Positions 17,861 through 26,124 of a DNA stretch of 36,255 nt are shown in pieces. Numbering within the stretch: position 1 is the first letter of the stretch; each line of letters begins with the position of its first letter. The stretch spans positions 1 through 36,255 of the forward strand of contig JBBIKZ010000010.1 of the NCBI GenBank assembly GCA_037445185.1, read 5' to 3'. The notes under the pieces are model-generated. The model was given only the letters and a program-made list of their open reading frames with translations. It did no database searches and was not told the origin of the DNA. The stretch comes from JANWZL01 sp037445185. Lineage in GTDB: Bacteria; Pseudomonadota; Gammaproteobacteria; Burkholderiales; Thiobacillaceae. The translations under genes were made by a program, and so were the position numbers.

Positions 17861-18643
17861 CGGCATTAGCGCACGCCCCGCCGTCTCAGGCAAGCCCCAG
17901 ACGGGGTCGTAGCGCACCTGCGTCAGATACAGTCCATCGGCGGCGTAGGTCGCGGCACCCTGCGTGCGGTCGCGGCCCTCGAGCAAGGCCGCGATCCAGT
18001 CGGGTGGGCGCCGCCCCAGCCCCACCCACACGAGGGCGCCGACCATGTTGCGCACCTGATGGTGCAGGAAGGCATTGGCGCTGAATTCGAACAGGATGAA
18101 GTCGCCCCGGCGCGTCACATGCGCCCGGCGCAGCGCGCGCACCGGCGAGCGGGCCTGACATTCGGCCGCACGGAAGGCGGAAAAATCGTGTTCTCCGACC
18201 AGACGGGCGGCTGCCGCGGCCATGCGCGCCACGTCCAGCGGGGCATGCTGCCAGCCGACGCGACCGGCGAGCAACGCCGGGCGCACGGCATGATTGAGCA
18301 GCACATAGCGATAGCTGCGCTCCAGGGCGGCATAGCGGGCATGGAAGCGATGATCGACCTGCCGCGCCCACAGGACGGCCACGCCAGGGGGCAGCAAGGC
18401 ATTCACACCGCGTATCCAGGCGCTGTCCGGGCGCCGATATTCGGCGTCGAAATGCACCACCTGGCCGAGCGCATGCACCCCCGCATCGGTGCGTCCGGCC
18501 ACGACGGTCTGCACGGGTGCCCCGTGGACCTGCGCCAGGGCGTCTTCCAGAACGTCCTGGATGGCGCATCCGCCGGCCTGGGTCTGCCAGCCGCAGAAGG
18601 CCCGGCCGTCGTATTCCAGCCCCAGGGCTATGCGTACAGCCAC
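17840..18643 (-). CDS. truA: tRNA pseudouridine(38-40) synthase
   Basis: A 267-residue enzyme that makes pseudouridine at positions 38-40 of the tRNA anticodon arm. The catalytic aspartate is D53 in AGRTDAGVHALGQVVHF. The N-terminal RIALGLEYDG and GWQTQ match the family, and the second half has HHQVRNMVGALV near 210. The GTG at 18643 (MAVRIALG) is preferred: it places the N-terminus as in homologues, has a G-rich GGGGGTGG just upstream, and overlaps the EcfT-like gene by only 16 bp. An ATG at 18679 would add 12 unlikely residues. Location between fimV and trpF is the conserved gammaproteobacterial one. Confidence 0.94.
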   Translation of the reverse strand: MAVRIALGLEYDGRAFCGWQTQAGGCAIQDVLEDALAQVHGAPVQTVVAGRTDAGVHALGQVVHFDAEYRRPDSAWIRGVNALLPPGVAVLWARQVDHRFHARYAALERSYRYVLLNHAVRPALLAGRVGWQHAPLDVARMAAAAARLVGEHDFSAFRAAECQARSPVRALRRAHVTRRGDFILFEFSANAFLHHQVRNMVGALVWVGLGRRPPDWIAALLEGRDRTQGAATYAADGLYLTQVRYDPVWGLPETAGRALMPLLFPDL

Positions 18644-19224
18644 GCCACCCCCAGGGTCAGTATGCCCAGCACCAGCCAATCCAGCGTTCGGTAGGGTCGC
18701 ACGGCAAGGACGTAGCTGCGGGGACCCGATCGCGCCGGTAGTTCGCCGGCAAGAAGTGCCCGCATGGCCGCCCAGCCCTGCGTTTGTTCCATGGCCTCCA
18801 TGGTCAACGCCAGACGCACCGCGACCCGATCGCGATCGATACCGACCCTGGCGAGGGGACGCAGAATGCTGTGTAAGCCCGTCAGCAGGTCGGCGCGGGC
18901 CAGGCGCAGCACGAGGACGTCCAACAGCAGCAGGAGCAGGGCGATACGCCAGGCCTGCACGAGGCCCTCGTACAGGCCCTGACGTGTGGGTGCATAGTCC
19001 ACCAGGCCGGGGTGGAGGGCCTCGCCGGGCAGGCTGTAGCCATAGGTGATCACCATGAGGATGAGCAGCCAGCGCGCGCGGCGCATCAGGGTCCAGACCT
19101 GTCTCAGCCGGCCGAGCGAGACGCTGCCGAGGGCCAGACTGCCAACCAGGAGCTGGAAAAGGCTCAGCCCCGGCACTGCCAGGGCTGAGAGGAGGTAAAT
19201 CAGGATGCGGGTGCCTGGGTGCAA
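18628..19224 (-). CDS. Orphan EcfT/CbiQ-like transmembrane protein
   Basis: A 198-residue membrane protein resembling the T component (EcfT/CbiQ) of energy-coupling-factor transporters. Hydrophobic segments lie near 7-30 (ILIYLLSALAVPGL), about 52-65 (WLLILMVITYGYSL), about 92-106 (IALLLLLLDVLVLRL), and 181-197 at the C-terminus. The stretch RVAVRLALTMEAMEQTQGW near 133-151 matches the cytosolic helices that carry the Ala-Arg-Gly-type coupling motif in true EcfT, but I do not see a clean A-R-G. No ATPase (EcfA) or substrate (S) component gene is nearby. The codon at 19224 is TTG and no ATG fits, so the start is tentative. The end overlaps truA. Confidence 0.7.
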   Translation of the reverse strand: MHPGTRILIYLLSALAVPGLSLFQLLVGSLALGSVSLGRLRQVWTLMRRARWLLILMVITYGYSLPGEALHPGLVDYAPTRQGLYEGLVQAWRIALLLLLLDVLVLRLARADLLTGLHSILRPLARVGIDRDRVAVRLALTMEAMEQTQGWAAMRALLAGELPARSGPRSYVLAVRPYRTLDWLVLGILTLGVAWLYA

Positions 19225-19256
19225 GGCAGGGGGGAAGCCCAGCTTTCTACAGGCTC

Positions 19257-19302
19257 GTAGGTCAGGCTTCAGCCTGACTCGTCGGCCTGAAGGCCGACCT
19301 GC
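19257..19302. repeat. Pair of inverted REP palindromes (BIME-like) after fimV
   Basis: GTAG (19257-19260) leads into GTCAGGCTTCAGCCTGAC (19261-19278, 7-bp stem, TTCA loop). After 2 bp comes GTCGGCCTGAAGGCCGAC (19281-19298), followed by CTGC. The second copy read on the minus strand begins GCAG, so the two REPs are in opposite orientation, the usual arrangement of a bacterial interspersed mosaic element. It lies between the fimV stop and the EcfT-like gene and may also act in mRNA 3'-end stability. Confidence 0.85.
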
Positions 19303-19346
19303 AAGCCGTTGATTCGTCTGGGTTCGATGCCCTATCTGGGACAGTC

Positions 19347-21965
19347 CTATGCCACCTCGCCGAGCAGCTTCTGGGCCTCGCTGCGCTGCCTGCTGTCGCC
19401 GTCGCTCAACACCTCCTGCAGGATCTCGCGGGCCCCTTCGTGATCGCCCATCTCCAGATAGGCACGGGCCAGATCCAGCTTGGTGTTGGTCTCCTCCCAG
19501 ACCTCAGGATCGATCTCCCCGGCCACCTCGGCCGCCGTCTCCTCAGCAGGCGGTAAGACGGCTTCGAACGTCGGTGCCTCGGGCATCCCGCCCGCGCTGG
19601 GCGTTTCGGGCGGGGCGAGAGGCTCGCCCAGGTCGAGATCGATACCGCTCAGATCGAGCTCGGGCGGCGCATAGGCGGCCTCGGCCGTCGATGCGGGCTC
19701 GACTGCCGACGGCTCGCCGGCCAACGCCAGTTCGGCCAGGTCAGACTCGGCCTCGGCAACCGTCACCTCGGGGGCAGCCGGCGGTGACAGTCGCTCCTCG
19801 ACCCCGGTGATGTCCAGGGAGAGGTCATACTCGGCTTCCTCCGGCCCTTCCACGACGGCAAGCTGTTCCAGCTCTTCATAACCGGGCAACGCCGTCTCCA
19901 GCATGTCCAGATCCGCAGGCTGCGAGCCCGACTCGGCCGCAGGCGCACCCAGGCCGGCCTCTGCCTGCGCTTCGCCGGCAGCGGCCGCCTCGGCCATCGA
20001 CGGCGTGGCCTCGTATGGCATCAGCGACTCGACGTCCGGGTCGATCTCGGTCGTCGTTTCCGATGCGCCGGAGAGCAGGCCCAGATCGGTCAGCCCTTCG
20101 CCGGGGGTTGTCTGCGCGGGCGCACTCGCCGCTGCCGCAGTGGCGGCCGCCGCCGCGGCGGCCGTGCCGGCGGCCACCATCGCCGGACCGGTGACGCCAG
20201 GCGTGACGCGGTACAGGGGGTTGTCCGGATCGATGCCGCGACCCATCTCGGCCGCCTTCATCCAGATCTCGGTGGGCTGGCCGCCCAGGCTCGCATACAG
20301 CTCGCTCGCCTGGGTCTCGAAGGCCACCGTGTCCTTGCGGGCGGCGTAGATCTCCAGCAGCTTGAGCGTGATCTCGTGACGGTTGGGATCCTTGGCCAAG
20401 GCCTCCTTCAGGATCTCCTCGGCCTGGGTGTCGCGGCCATAGGCCATGTAGACCTCGGCCTCGGCGATGGGGTCCACCTCGTGAGCATCGATGGCCCCGA
20501 GGCCCAGACGACTGAAGTCCGTCATCAGCGCGCTGCCCCCGGTGGGGGTGCCGCCCACCCCCGTGCCGGCGGTGAATACGGCCTCGTTCTTGAATTCGCC
20601 GCCGGTCATGATGCTGTCTTCGAAGTTGGTCAGCCCCTTCCGGCGGCGCGTGCCCACCATCATCATCCACAGCAGGAAGGACAGCAGCACGGCCGCGACG
20701 ATCCCCCCGATGTAGAGGGGATTGCTGATGAAGGTCGACAACCAGTTGGGCCCTTCCTCTTCCGGTACGGGCAGAGGCGCCGGCACGGCCGCAGGCTGGG
20801 CGGCTTTGGGCGCGGGGGTGGGCGCTGCCGCCTGGGGCGCGGGGGTGGCCGAGGCGGGGGTCTCGGCTGGCTGCGGCGGCGAGGCCGCCGGCGCTTCGGC
20901 CGACTTCAGCTCGAGCAACCGCTGCATGTCCTTGACGGTACGCTCGAGCTGGGCCACGCGCTCCTGCGCCTCGAGCAGCGCCCGGCCCTTGGCGGCGAGT
21001 TCCTCCTCGAGGGACTGGATCTTCTCCATCGCCTTGGCCGCCCCCGGTTCCCCCTTGGAGAGCCTGAGGACGTCCTCGGCCGCGGCCGCCGGGGGCGCTT
21101 CGCGGCGCTCCGGCGCGGGCAGGACCCTGCCCGCCGCCGCCTCGGGCGCCGCGCCGGCCGGCCGCGCGGCGGCCGCCTCGGCGAGCCGTGAGCGGTAGGC
21201 GTTCCAGGCATCCGCGTGCAAGCGCACCTCCCGGCTGGCCCGGGCGGGGTCCACCCGCAAGGCCGTGTCCCGGTCGGGCAGGTTGAGCACCGCCCCGCGC
21301 TTGAGGCGGTTCATGTTGTTGCCCAGGAAGGCGGCGTTGTTTTGCTGGTAGATGCCGAGCATCATCTGGTCCAGGGTGACGTCGGCGGGCTTGGTCTTGC
21401 TGGCGATGGCATGCAGGGTTTCGCCGGCCTTGACCGGGCCGTAGCGCATGCGCTCGGCAGGCCGCGCTGCCGGGGCTTCGCCGGCGGCCGCCTGACTCGA
21501 CGCCGGCTCGCGCTCGGTCCTGGTGCTGACCGGTGTTTGCGGCGGGGCCGTCTCGGCCCTGGGCCGCGTGTCCGCGGGCGGATCGAGCAGCAGCGTGTAT
21601 TCGCGGATCAGGCGCCCGGTGCTCCAGTTCAACTCTATCAGCAGGTCGAGGAAGGGGTCGTTGACCGGCGCGGCGGAGGTGATCCTGATGACCGGCTGGC
21701 CGTTGGGGCGCTGGTCGACCTCGAAGCGCAGGCCGTTGAGGGCCTCGGCGCGCTCCATGCGGGCCTGGCGGAAGGCTTCTGCGCTGGCTAGCCTCGCGTT
21801 GATCGAGCCTAGATCGTCACCCTGGACCGCGACCAACTCGATCTCTGCCCGCAAGGGTTGGCCGAGTGCGGACTGTACCGACAGCTTGCCCAGCCCTGCC
21901 GCCTCGACCCCGGAGGCGAGCAGGATCGCACTCAACAGCCCACTGATTCGCAAATGTTTTCGCAT
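19347..21965 (-). CDS. fimV: FimV/HubP family polar peptidoglycan-binding protein
   Basis: An 872-residue inner-membrane protein that organises the cell pole and supports type IV pili or chemotaxis in relatives. Order: signal peptide about 1-22 (cleavage near VEA-AG), FimV N-terminal domain about 24-130 (LGKLSVQSALGQPLRAEIEL), LysM-like module about 175-232 (YGPVKAGETLHAIASK), coiled coil about 312-355, Pro/Ala linker, TM helix about 417-437 followed by RRRKG, then a long acidic cytosolic region. That region contains a TPR-like segment (AEVYMAYGRDTQAEEILKEA) and ends in the FimV C-terminal motif (TNTKLDLARAYLEMGD to the end). The ATG at 21965 has a GGAG site. The 115-bp upstream gap is AT-rich and may hold a promoter. 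Polar function in this organism is inferred. Confidence 0.93.
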   Translation of the reverse strand: MRKHLRISGLLSAILLASGVEAAGLGKLSVQSALGQPLRAEIELVAVQGDDLGSINARLASAEAFRQARMERAEALNGLRFEVDQRPNGQPVIRITSAAPVNDPFLDLLIELNWSTGRLIREYTLLLDPPADTRPRAETAPPQTPVSTRTEREPASSQAAAGEAPAARPAERMRYGPVKAGETLHAIASKTKPADVTLDQMMLGIYQQNNAAFLGNNMNRLKRGAVLNLPDRDTALRVDPARASREVRLHADAWNAYRSRLAEAAAARPAGAAPEAAAGRVLPAPERREAPPAAAAEDVLRLSKGEPGAAKAMEKIQSLEEELAAKGRALLEAQERVAQLERTVKDMQRLLELKSAEAPAASPPQPAETPASATPAPQAAAPTPAPKAAQPAAVPAPLPVPEEEGPNWLSTFISNPLYIGGIVAAVLLSFLLWMMMVGTRRRKGLTNFEDSIMTGGEFKNEAVFTAGTGVGGTPTGGSALMTDFSRLGLGAIDAHEVDPIAEAEVYMAYGRDTQAEEILKEALAKDPNRHEITLKLLEIYAARKDTVAFETQASELYASLGGQPTEIWMKAAEMGRGIDPDNPLYRVTPGVTGPAMVAAGTAAAAAAATAAAASAPAQTTPGEGLTDLGLLSGASETTTEIDPDVESLMPYEATPSMAEAAAAGEAQAEAGLGAPAAESGSQPADLDMLETALPGYEELEQLAVVEGPEEAEYDLSLDITGVEERLSPPAAPEVTVAEAESDLAELALAGEPSAVEPASTAEAAYAPPELDLSGIDLDLGEPLAPPETPSAGGMPEAPTFEAVLPPAEETAAEVAGEIDPEVWEETNTKLDLARAYLEMGDHEGAREILQEVLSDGDSRQRSEAQKLLGEVA

Positions 21966-22080
21966 CGCTCCGCCCTACGCTGAAGTTGTCCCGAATGAGT
22001 GCCGATCGACCTGGAATGAAATTTTTTGCGAGCCCACACGGGCTTAGGCACTGTATTTAACGACTTTTCTAACGGTATCT

Positions 22081-23040
22081 TTAATTCAACCCGGATTCAA
22101 TCAATTTTTCCAGACCCAGACGCAGTTGCTGCGCCTCCAGCCGGGCGTGATCATAGGTCAGCCAGACCGAGAAATGCCGACCGTCCGCAGCGTCCAGTCT
22201 GAAACGGCCCAGCACCACATCCGTGCTGTCCACGCCGTCCGTGGCGGGGGTCGGCGCTGCACCGGGTTGCGGCGCGTTCATCACCAGCACCCCCGGCACA
22301 TGTGCCAGCCGGCGCTGTATCGCCTGCCGGTCCAGGCTGCGTTCACCGCGACCGTGCAAGGCAACGACGGCGCCATGGAAAGTCGGCAGCCATGCGGCCG
22401 TGAATTGCGTCACCAGGTCCTCCCCCCAGATGGTTCGCAGCGTTCGGCGGAGGTTACGCTCCAGTGCGCTGTCTCCGTCCTTGCCGATCTCCCCCACCTG
22501 AGGCAACAGGTTGAAGGCGATCTGGACCGGGAAGACCTCGGCCTCCACCGACTCGAGGGCGAACAGGGCGCGTGACTGCCGCACCAGTTCGTCGATGCCG
22601 GCCTGTCCTCGCGCCGCCACCGGCAAGCCGATGAAGCCGCTCAGGTGGTGCAGACCCGAGCCGCCCAGGATGGGCCCGAGCACCCGGATGATGGCCGCGC
22701 TGAGCGCATCGTGCACCTCGGTGAGCAAAGTGCCCGGCACGGCAGTCACCATCCCGCTCACGGCCAGCACGCGACAGCCGCGATCCAGCAGGCGCTCGGC
22801 CTGTCGGGCCGCAGCCGGTCCGTGCGCCGCGATGATCGCCACCGCCACCGTCGACCAATCGACGTCGTCAGGGCTCCGGCAGGGCAGTTCCTCGTCGCCG
22901 TAACGGACACAGCCCTCGGCCTCATCCAGCGATACGGGGATGACGGACTCCGCGGCCAGGGCCAGTTCCGACAACTCCTCGAGCAGCGACTCGCCGACGG
23001 AGTCGTCCGCCCCGACGATGACGATGTGCCGAGTGCCCAC
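22081..23040 (-). CDS. usg: Aspartate-semialdehyde dehydrogenase-like protein (Usg-1 family)
   Basis: A 319-residue paralogue of Asd with the same two-domain fold: an N-terminal Rossmann start (RHIVIVGADDSVGESLLEEL) and a dimerisation domain (SGFIGLPVAARGQ, VFPVQIAFNLLPQVGEIGKDG). The catalytic Cys segment of true Asd (GGNCT) is not found; the equivalent region reads ALSAAIIRVLGP. It is therefore probably not a dehydrogenase. Its role is unknown; it is conserved next to asd and before fimV/truA. The GTG at 23040 is taken as start because the Rossmann strand begins there; a GTG at 23106 would overlap asd by 55 bp. The strong GGAGG near the asd stop is about 16 nt upstream, so the start is uncertain. 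Confidence 0.85.
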   Translation of the reverse strand: MGTRHIVIVGADDSVGESLLEELSELALAAESVIPVSLDEAEGCVRYGDEELPCRSPDDVDWSTVAVAIIAAHGPAAARQAERLLDRGCRVLAVSGMVTAVPGTLLTEVHDALSAAIIRVLGPILGGSGLHHLSGFIGLPVAARGQAGIDELVRQSRALFALESVEAEVFPVQIAFNLLPQVGEIGKDGDSALERNLRRTLRTIWGEDLVTQFTAAWLPTFHGAVVALHGRGERSLDRQAIQRRLAHVPGVLVMNAPQPGAAPTPATDGVDSTDVVLGRFRLDAADGRHFSVWLTYDHARLEAQQLRLGLEKLIESGLN

Positions 23041-23051
23041 TGTGACCAGGA

Positions 23052-24164
23052 TCAGGCCTCCAGCAGGATGCGCAGCATGCGCCGCAGGGGTTCCGCTGCC
23101 CCCCACAGCAGTTGGTCGCCGACGGTGAAGGCGGACAGGTACTGCGGGCCCATGTTGAGCTTGCGCATGCGGCCGATGGGCACGGTCAGGGTGCCGGTGA
23201 CGGCGGCCGGCGTCAGTTCGCGCATGGTGATCTCGCGTTCGTTGGGCACCACCCTGACCCAGGCGTTGTGGGCGGCGATCAGGCCGTGGATGTCGTCGAG
23301 CGGGACGTCACGGGTCAGTTTGATGGTGAGCGCCTGGCTGTGGCAGCGCATCGCCCCCACGCGCACGCACAGCCCGTCGATGGGGATGGGGTCGTGCGAG
23401 CGGCCGAGGATCTTGTTCGCCTCCACCTGGGCCTTCCACTCCTCCTTCGACTGGCCGGACTCGAGTTGCACGTCGATCCAGGGGATGAGCGAGGCGGCGA
23501 GCGGCGCCGGCCAGGCATCGAGCGGATAACGGTCGGAGCGCAGGAAATCGGTGACCTTGCGGTCGATCTCGAGGATCGCCGAGGCCGGGTCGTCGAGCAG
23601 GTCCTTCACCTCGGCGTGTATGGCGCCCATCTGCGCGAGCAGTTCGCGCATGTTGCGCGCGCCGGCGCCGGAGGCGGCCTGGTAGGTCATGGGGCTCACC
23701 CACTCGACCAGCCCCGCGTCAAACAGCCCGCCGATGGCCATGAGCATGAGCGAGACGGTGCAGTTGCCGCCGACATAGGTCTTGATCCCGCGCGCCAGGC
23801 CGTCCTCGATGACCTTGCGGTTCACCGGGTCGAGGATGATGATGGCCTCGTCTTGCATGCGCAGCGTCGAGGCGGCATCGATCCAGTAGCCGTTCCAGCC
23901 CGCCTGGCGCAGCCGTGGATAGACGTCCTTGGTGTAGTCGCCGCCCTGGGCGGTGACGATGATGTCCATGGCCTTCAGCTCATCCACGGACAGGGCATCT
24001 TTGAGCGGCGGCACCTCGCGGCCGATGTCCGGCCCCCTGCCGCCCACGTTGGAGGTGGTGAAGAACACCGGTTCGATCAGGTCGAAGTCCCGCTCCTCGC
24101 GCATGCGGCCCATGAGCACCGAGCCCACCATGCCGCGCCAGCCGATCAGTCCTACGCGTTTCAT
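23052..24164 (-). CDS. asd: Aspartate-semialdehyde dehydrogenase
   Basis: A 370-residue NADPH enzyme making aspartate semialdehyde from aspartyl phosphate, the branch point to lysine/diaminopimelate, methionine and threonine. It is the Gram-negative (E. coli) type: MKRVGLIGWRGMVGSVLM start, catalytic Cys135 in VGGNCTVSL at the E. coli position, TYQAASGAG substrate loop, and an active-site His in GAMRCHSQAL. The ATG at 24164 is chosen over ATGs at 24173 and 24179 because GAGGA lies 8 nt before it and the N-terminus then matches E. coli. It starts 20 bp after the leuB stop. The product feeds homoserine, which is upstream of the metZ reaction in the same gene block. Confidence 0.96.
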   Translation of the reverse strand: MKRVGLIGWRGMVGSVLMGRMREERDFDLIEPVFFTTSNVGGRGPDIGREVPPLKDALSVDELKAMDIIVTAQGGDYTKDVYPRLRQAGWNGYWIDAASTLRMQDEAIIILDPVNRKVIEDGLARGIKTYVGGNCTVSLMLMAIGGLFDAGLVEWVSPMTYQAASGAGARNMRELLAQMGAIHAEVKDLLDDPASAILEIDRKVTDFLRSDRYPLDAWPAPLAASLIPWIDVQLESGQSKEEWKAQVEANKILGRSHDPIPIDGLCVRVGAMRCHSQALTIKLTRDVPLDDIHGLIAAHNAWVRVVPNEREITMRELTPAAVTGTLTVPIGRMRKLNMGPQYLSAFTVGDQLLWGAAEPLRRMLRILLEA

Positions 24165-24184
24165 GTCGTTCATCCTCATGCAAT

Positions 24185-25252
24185 CTATGCCTGCAGTGCC
24201 GCGACCACGGCATCGCCCATGGCGCTGCAGGATACCCGCTCGCAGCCCTCGGTCCAGATGTCACCCGTGCGGTAACCCCGGGCGATCACCTTTTTGACCG
24301 CGTCGTCGATACGCCCGGCGGTGGTCGCGTCGTCGAAGCTGTACTTGAACATCATCGCCAGGGACAGGATGGTGGCCAGCGGGTTGGCCACGTCCCGGCC
24401 GGCGATGTCCGGCGCGCTGCCGTGGATGGGCTCGTACAGGCCCTTGTTGTTGGCGTCGAGCGAGGCCGAGGGCAGCATGCCGATGGAGCCCGAGAGCATG
24501 GCGGCCTCGTCGGAGAGGATGTCGCCGAAGAGGTTGCCGGTGACGATGACGTCGAACTGCTTGGGGTTGCGCACCAGCTGCATGGCGGCGTTGTCCACGT
24601 ACATGTGGGAGAGCTCGACCGCGGGAAACTCGCGCGCCACCTCGATGACCACCTGCCGCCACAGCTCGGAGCACTCCAGCACGTTGGCCTTCTCGACCGA
24701 ACACAGCCGCCGGCCGCGCTTCATGGCGATGTCGAAGGCCACCCGTGCCACCCGGCGGATCTCCGACTCCGCGTAGAGCATGGTGTTGTAGCCGACCCGC
24801 TCGCCGTCTCTCACCTCGATGCCGCGCGGCTGGCCGAAATAGACGTCCCCCGTGAGCTCGCGCACGATCATGATGTCCAGCCCCGCCACCACCTCGGGTC
24901 GCAAGGTGCTGGCCGCGGCGAGCTCCGGATAGAGCAGGGCCGGGCGCAGGTTGGCGAACAGGTTCAGTTCCTTGCGGATACGCAGCAGCCCGCGCTCGGG
25001 GCGCAGGGGCCGATCCAGGCTGTCGTACTGCGGACCGCCCACGGCGCCGAGCAGTACGGCGTCCGCCTCGCGCGCGAGCTTGAGCGTCGCCTCGGGCAGG
25101 GGATCGCCGGCCGCATCATAGCCAGCGCCGCCGATGGGGGCCTCCTCGGTCTCGATCCCGAGCCCCTCGCGCCGCAGCAGATCCAGCACCTTCATGGCCT
25201 GGGCGACGATCTCCGGGCCGATGCCGTCACCCGGCAGCACTGCGATTTTCAT
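24185..25252 (-). CDS. leuB: 3-isopropylmalate dehydrogenase
   Basis: A 355-residue NAD-dependent decarboxylating dehydrogenase, third step of leucine synthesis. The N-terminus KIAVLPGDGIGPE is typical. Catalytic/substrate residues include RELTGDVYFG (131-140), Lys188 in SVEKANV, and the Mg-binding Asp220, Asp244 and Asp248 in MYVDNAA and TGNLFGDILSDEAA. Length matches the family. The ATG at 25252 has a strong GGAGGAG site. It lies 63 bp downstream of leuD, a gap that holds a GTAG-type REP. Confidence 0.96.
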   Translation of the reverse strand: MKIAVLPGDGIGPEIVAQAMKVLDLLRREGLGIETEEAPIGGAGYDAAGDPLPEATLKLAREADAVLLGAVGGPQYDSLDRPLRPERGLLRIRKELNLFANLRPALLYPELAAASTLRPEVVAGLDIMIVRELTGDVYFGQPRGIEVRDGERVGYNTMLYAESEIRRVARVAFDIAMKRGRRLCSVEKANVLECSELWRQVVIEVAREFPAVELSHMYVDNAAMQLVRNPKQFDVIVTGNLFGDILSDEAAMLSGSIGMLPSASLDANNKGLYEPIHGSAPDIAGRDVANPLATILSLAMMFKYSFDDATTAGRIDDAVKKVIARGYRTGDIWTEGCERVSCSAMGDAVVAALQA

Positions 25253-25295
25253 GTCTCCTCCACAAGCAGAACTCGAAGCGTGTTGGCGAGGCCGT

Positions 25296-25319
25296 GATCG
25301 CGGACAGGTCCGCTCCTAC
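25296..25319 (-). repeat. GTAG-type REP element providing the leuD stop codon
   Basis: On the minus strand GTAG (25319-25316) is followed by GAGCGGACCTGTCCGCGATC. The palindrome is GCGGAC (25300-25305), a 2-nt loop, then GTCCGC (25308-25313). The TAG of the GTAG head (25316-25318) is the stop codon of leuD. The head and stem resemble the GTAGGAGCGG...CCGCGA REP class known from Pseudomonas and other gammaproteobacteria. Confidence 0.75.
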
Positions 25320-25954
25320 GCGAACAGCCAGGGCGCCTCGGCGCGGCGCCTGGCCTCGTAGGCCCGGATCTCGTCCACGTGCTGCAGCGTGATGCCGATG
25401 TCGTCCAGCCCCTCGAGCAGGCGGTGTTTGCGCTCGGCGTCCACCTCGAAGCGGAAGGCCTCACCGCTGGGGGTGGTCACGGACTGCGCTTCCAGGTCCA
25501 CCAGGAGGCGATAACCCTCGGTGGCCTCGGTCTCGCGGAACAGCCGGTCCACCGCCTCGGCCGGCAGGACGATGGGCAGCAGGCCGTTCTTGAAGCAGTT
25601 GTTGTAGAAGATGTCGGCGAAACTGGGCGCGATGATGGCCCGGAAGCCGTAGTCCACCAAGGCCCAGGGGGCGTGCTCGCGCGATGAGCCGCAGCCGAAG
25701 TTCTCGCGCGCGAGCAGGATGCTCGCCCCCTGGTAGCGCGGCTGGTTCAGCACGAAATCGGGGTTCAGGGGCCGCGTGCTGCAGTCCTGGCCCGGCTCGC
25801 CGCGGTCGAGATAACGCCACGCATCGAACAGGTTGGGGCCGAAGCCGGTGCGCTTGATGGACTTGAGAAACTGCTTGGGGATGATGGCGTCGGTGTCGAC
25901 GTTGGCGCGGTCCAGCGGCGCCACCAGCCCCTCGTGGCGGACGAAGGGCTTCAT
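25316..25954 (-). CDS. leuD: 3-isopropylmalate dehydratase small subunit
   Basis: A 212-residue small subunit of isopropylmalate isomerase, which with LeuC interconverts 2- and 3-isopropylmalate. The aconitase swivel-domain motifs are ANVDTDAIIPKQFLKS near 19-34 and FGCGSSREHAPWAL near 85-98. The ATG at 25954 overlaps the stop of the entericidin-like gene (ATGA), and AGAGG lies 8 nt before it. The end, EAPWLFA then TAG, uses the head of a REP element as its stop codon, so the last residue or two may have been changed by that insertion. Confidence 0.96.
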   Translation of the reverse strand: MKPFVRHEGLVAPLDRANVDTDAIIPKQFLKSIKRTGFGPNLFDAWRYLDRGEPGQDCSTRPLNPDFVLNQPRYQGASILLARENFGCGSSREHAPWALVDYGFRAIIAPSFADIFYNNCFKNGLLPIVLPAEAVDRLFRETEATEGYRLLVDLEAQSVTTPSGEAFRFEVDAERKHRLLEGLDDIGITLQHVDEIRAYEARRRAEAPWLFA

Positions 25955-26109
25955 CGCGTGGACCTCTGGATGGCCTCGCCGGCCTTCTCGATGTCCTGGC
26001 CGATGCCGCGCACGGTGTTGCAGCCGTAGACGCTGAAGACGACGGCAACCGCCACACCGATGAGCAAAAGCTTCACCACACCCAGGATGATCAGGTTCTT
26101 CGGGGTCAT
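25951..26109 (-). CDS. Entericidin A/B-like small lipoprotein
   Basis: A 52-residue gene lying between leuC and leuD. The N-terminus MTPKNLIILGVV starts a hydrophobic signal helix (about 5-26), followed by V-Y-G-C with Cys30, a lipobox-like site with an unusual Tyr at -2. The mature part reads CNTVRGIGQDIEKAGEAIQ, very close to the entericidin pattern CNTxRGxGxDI. E. coli EcnA/EcnB form an antidote/toxin-type pair of envelope lipoproteins; here only one gene is present. GAGGTGAGG precedes the ATG, the gene starts 15 bp after the leuC stop, and its stop overlaps the leuD start by 4 bp, so it is firmly inside the leu operon. Confidence 0.88.
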   Translation of the reverse strand: MTPKNLIILGVVKLLLIGVAVAVVFSVYGCNTVRGIGQDIEKAGEAIQRSTR

Positions 26110-26124
26110 CGCCTCACCTCGGGC

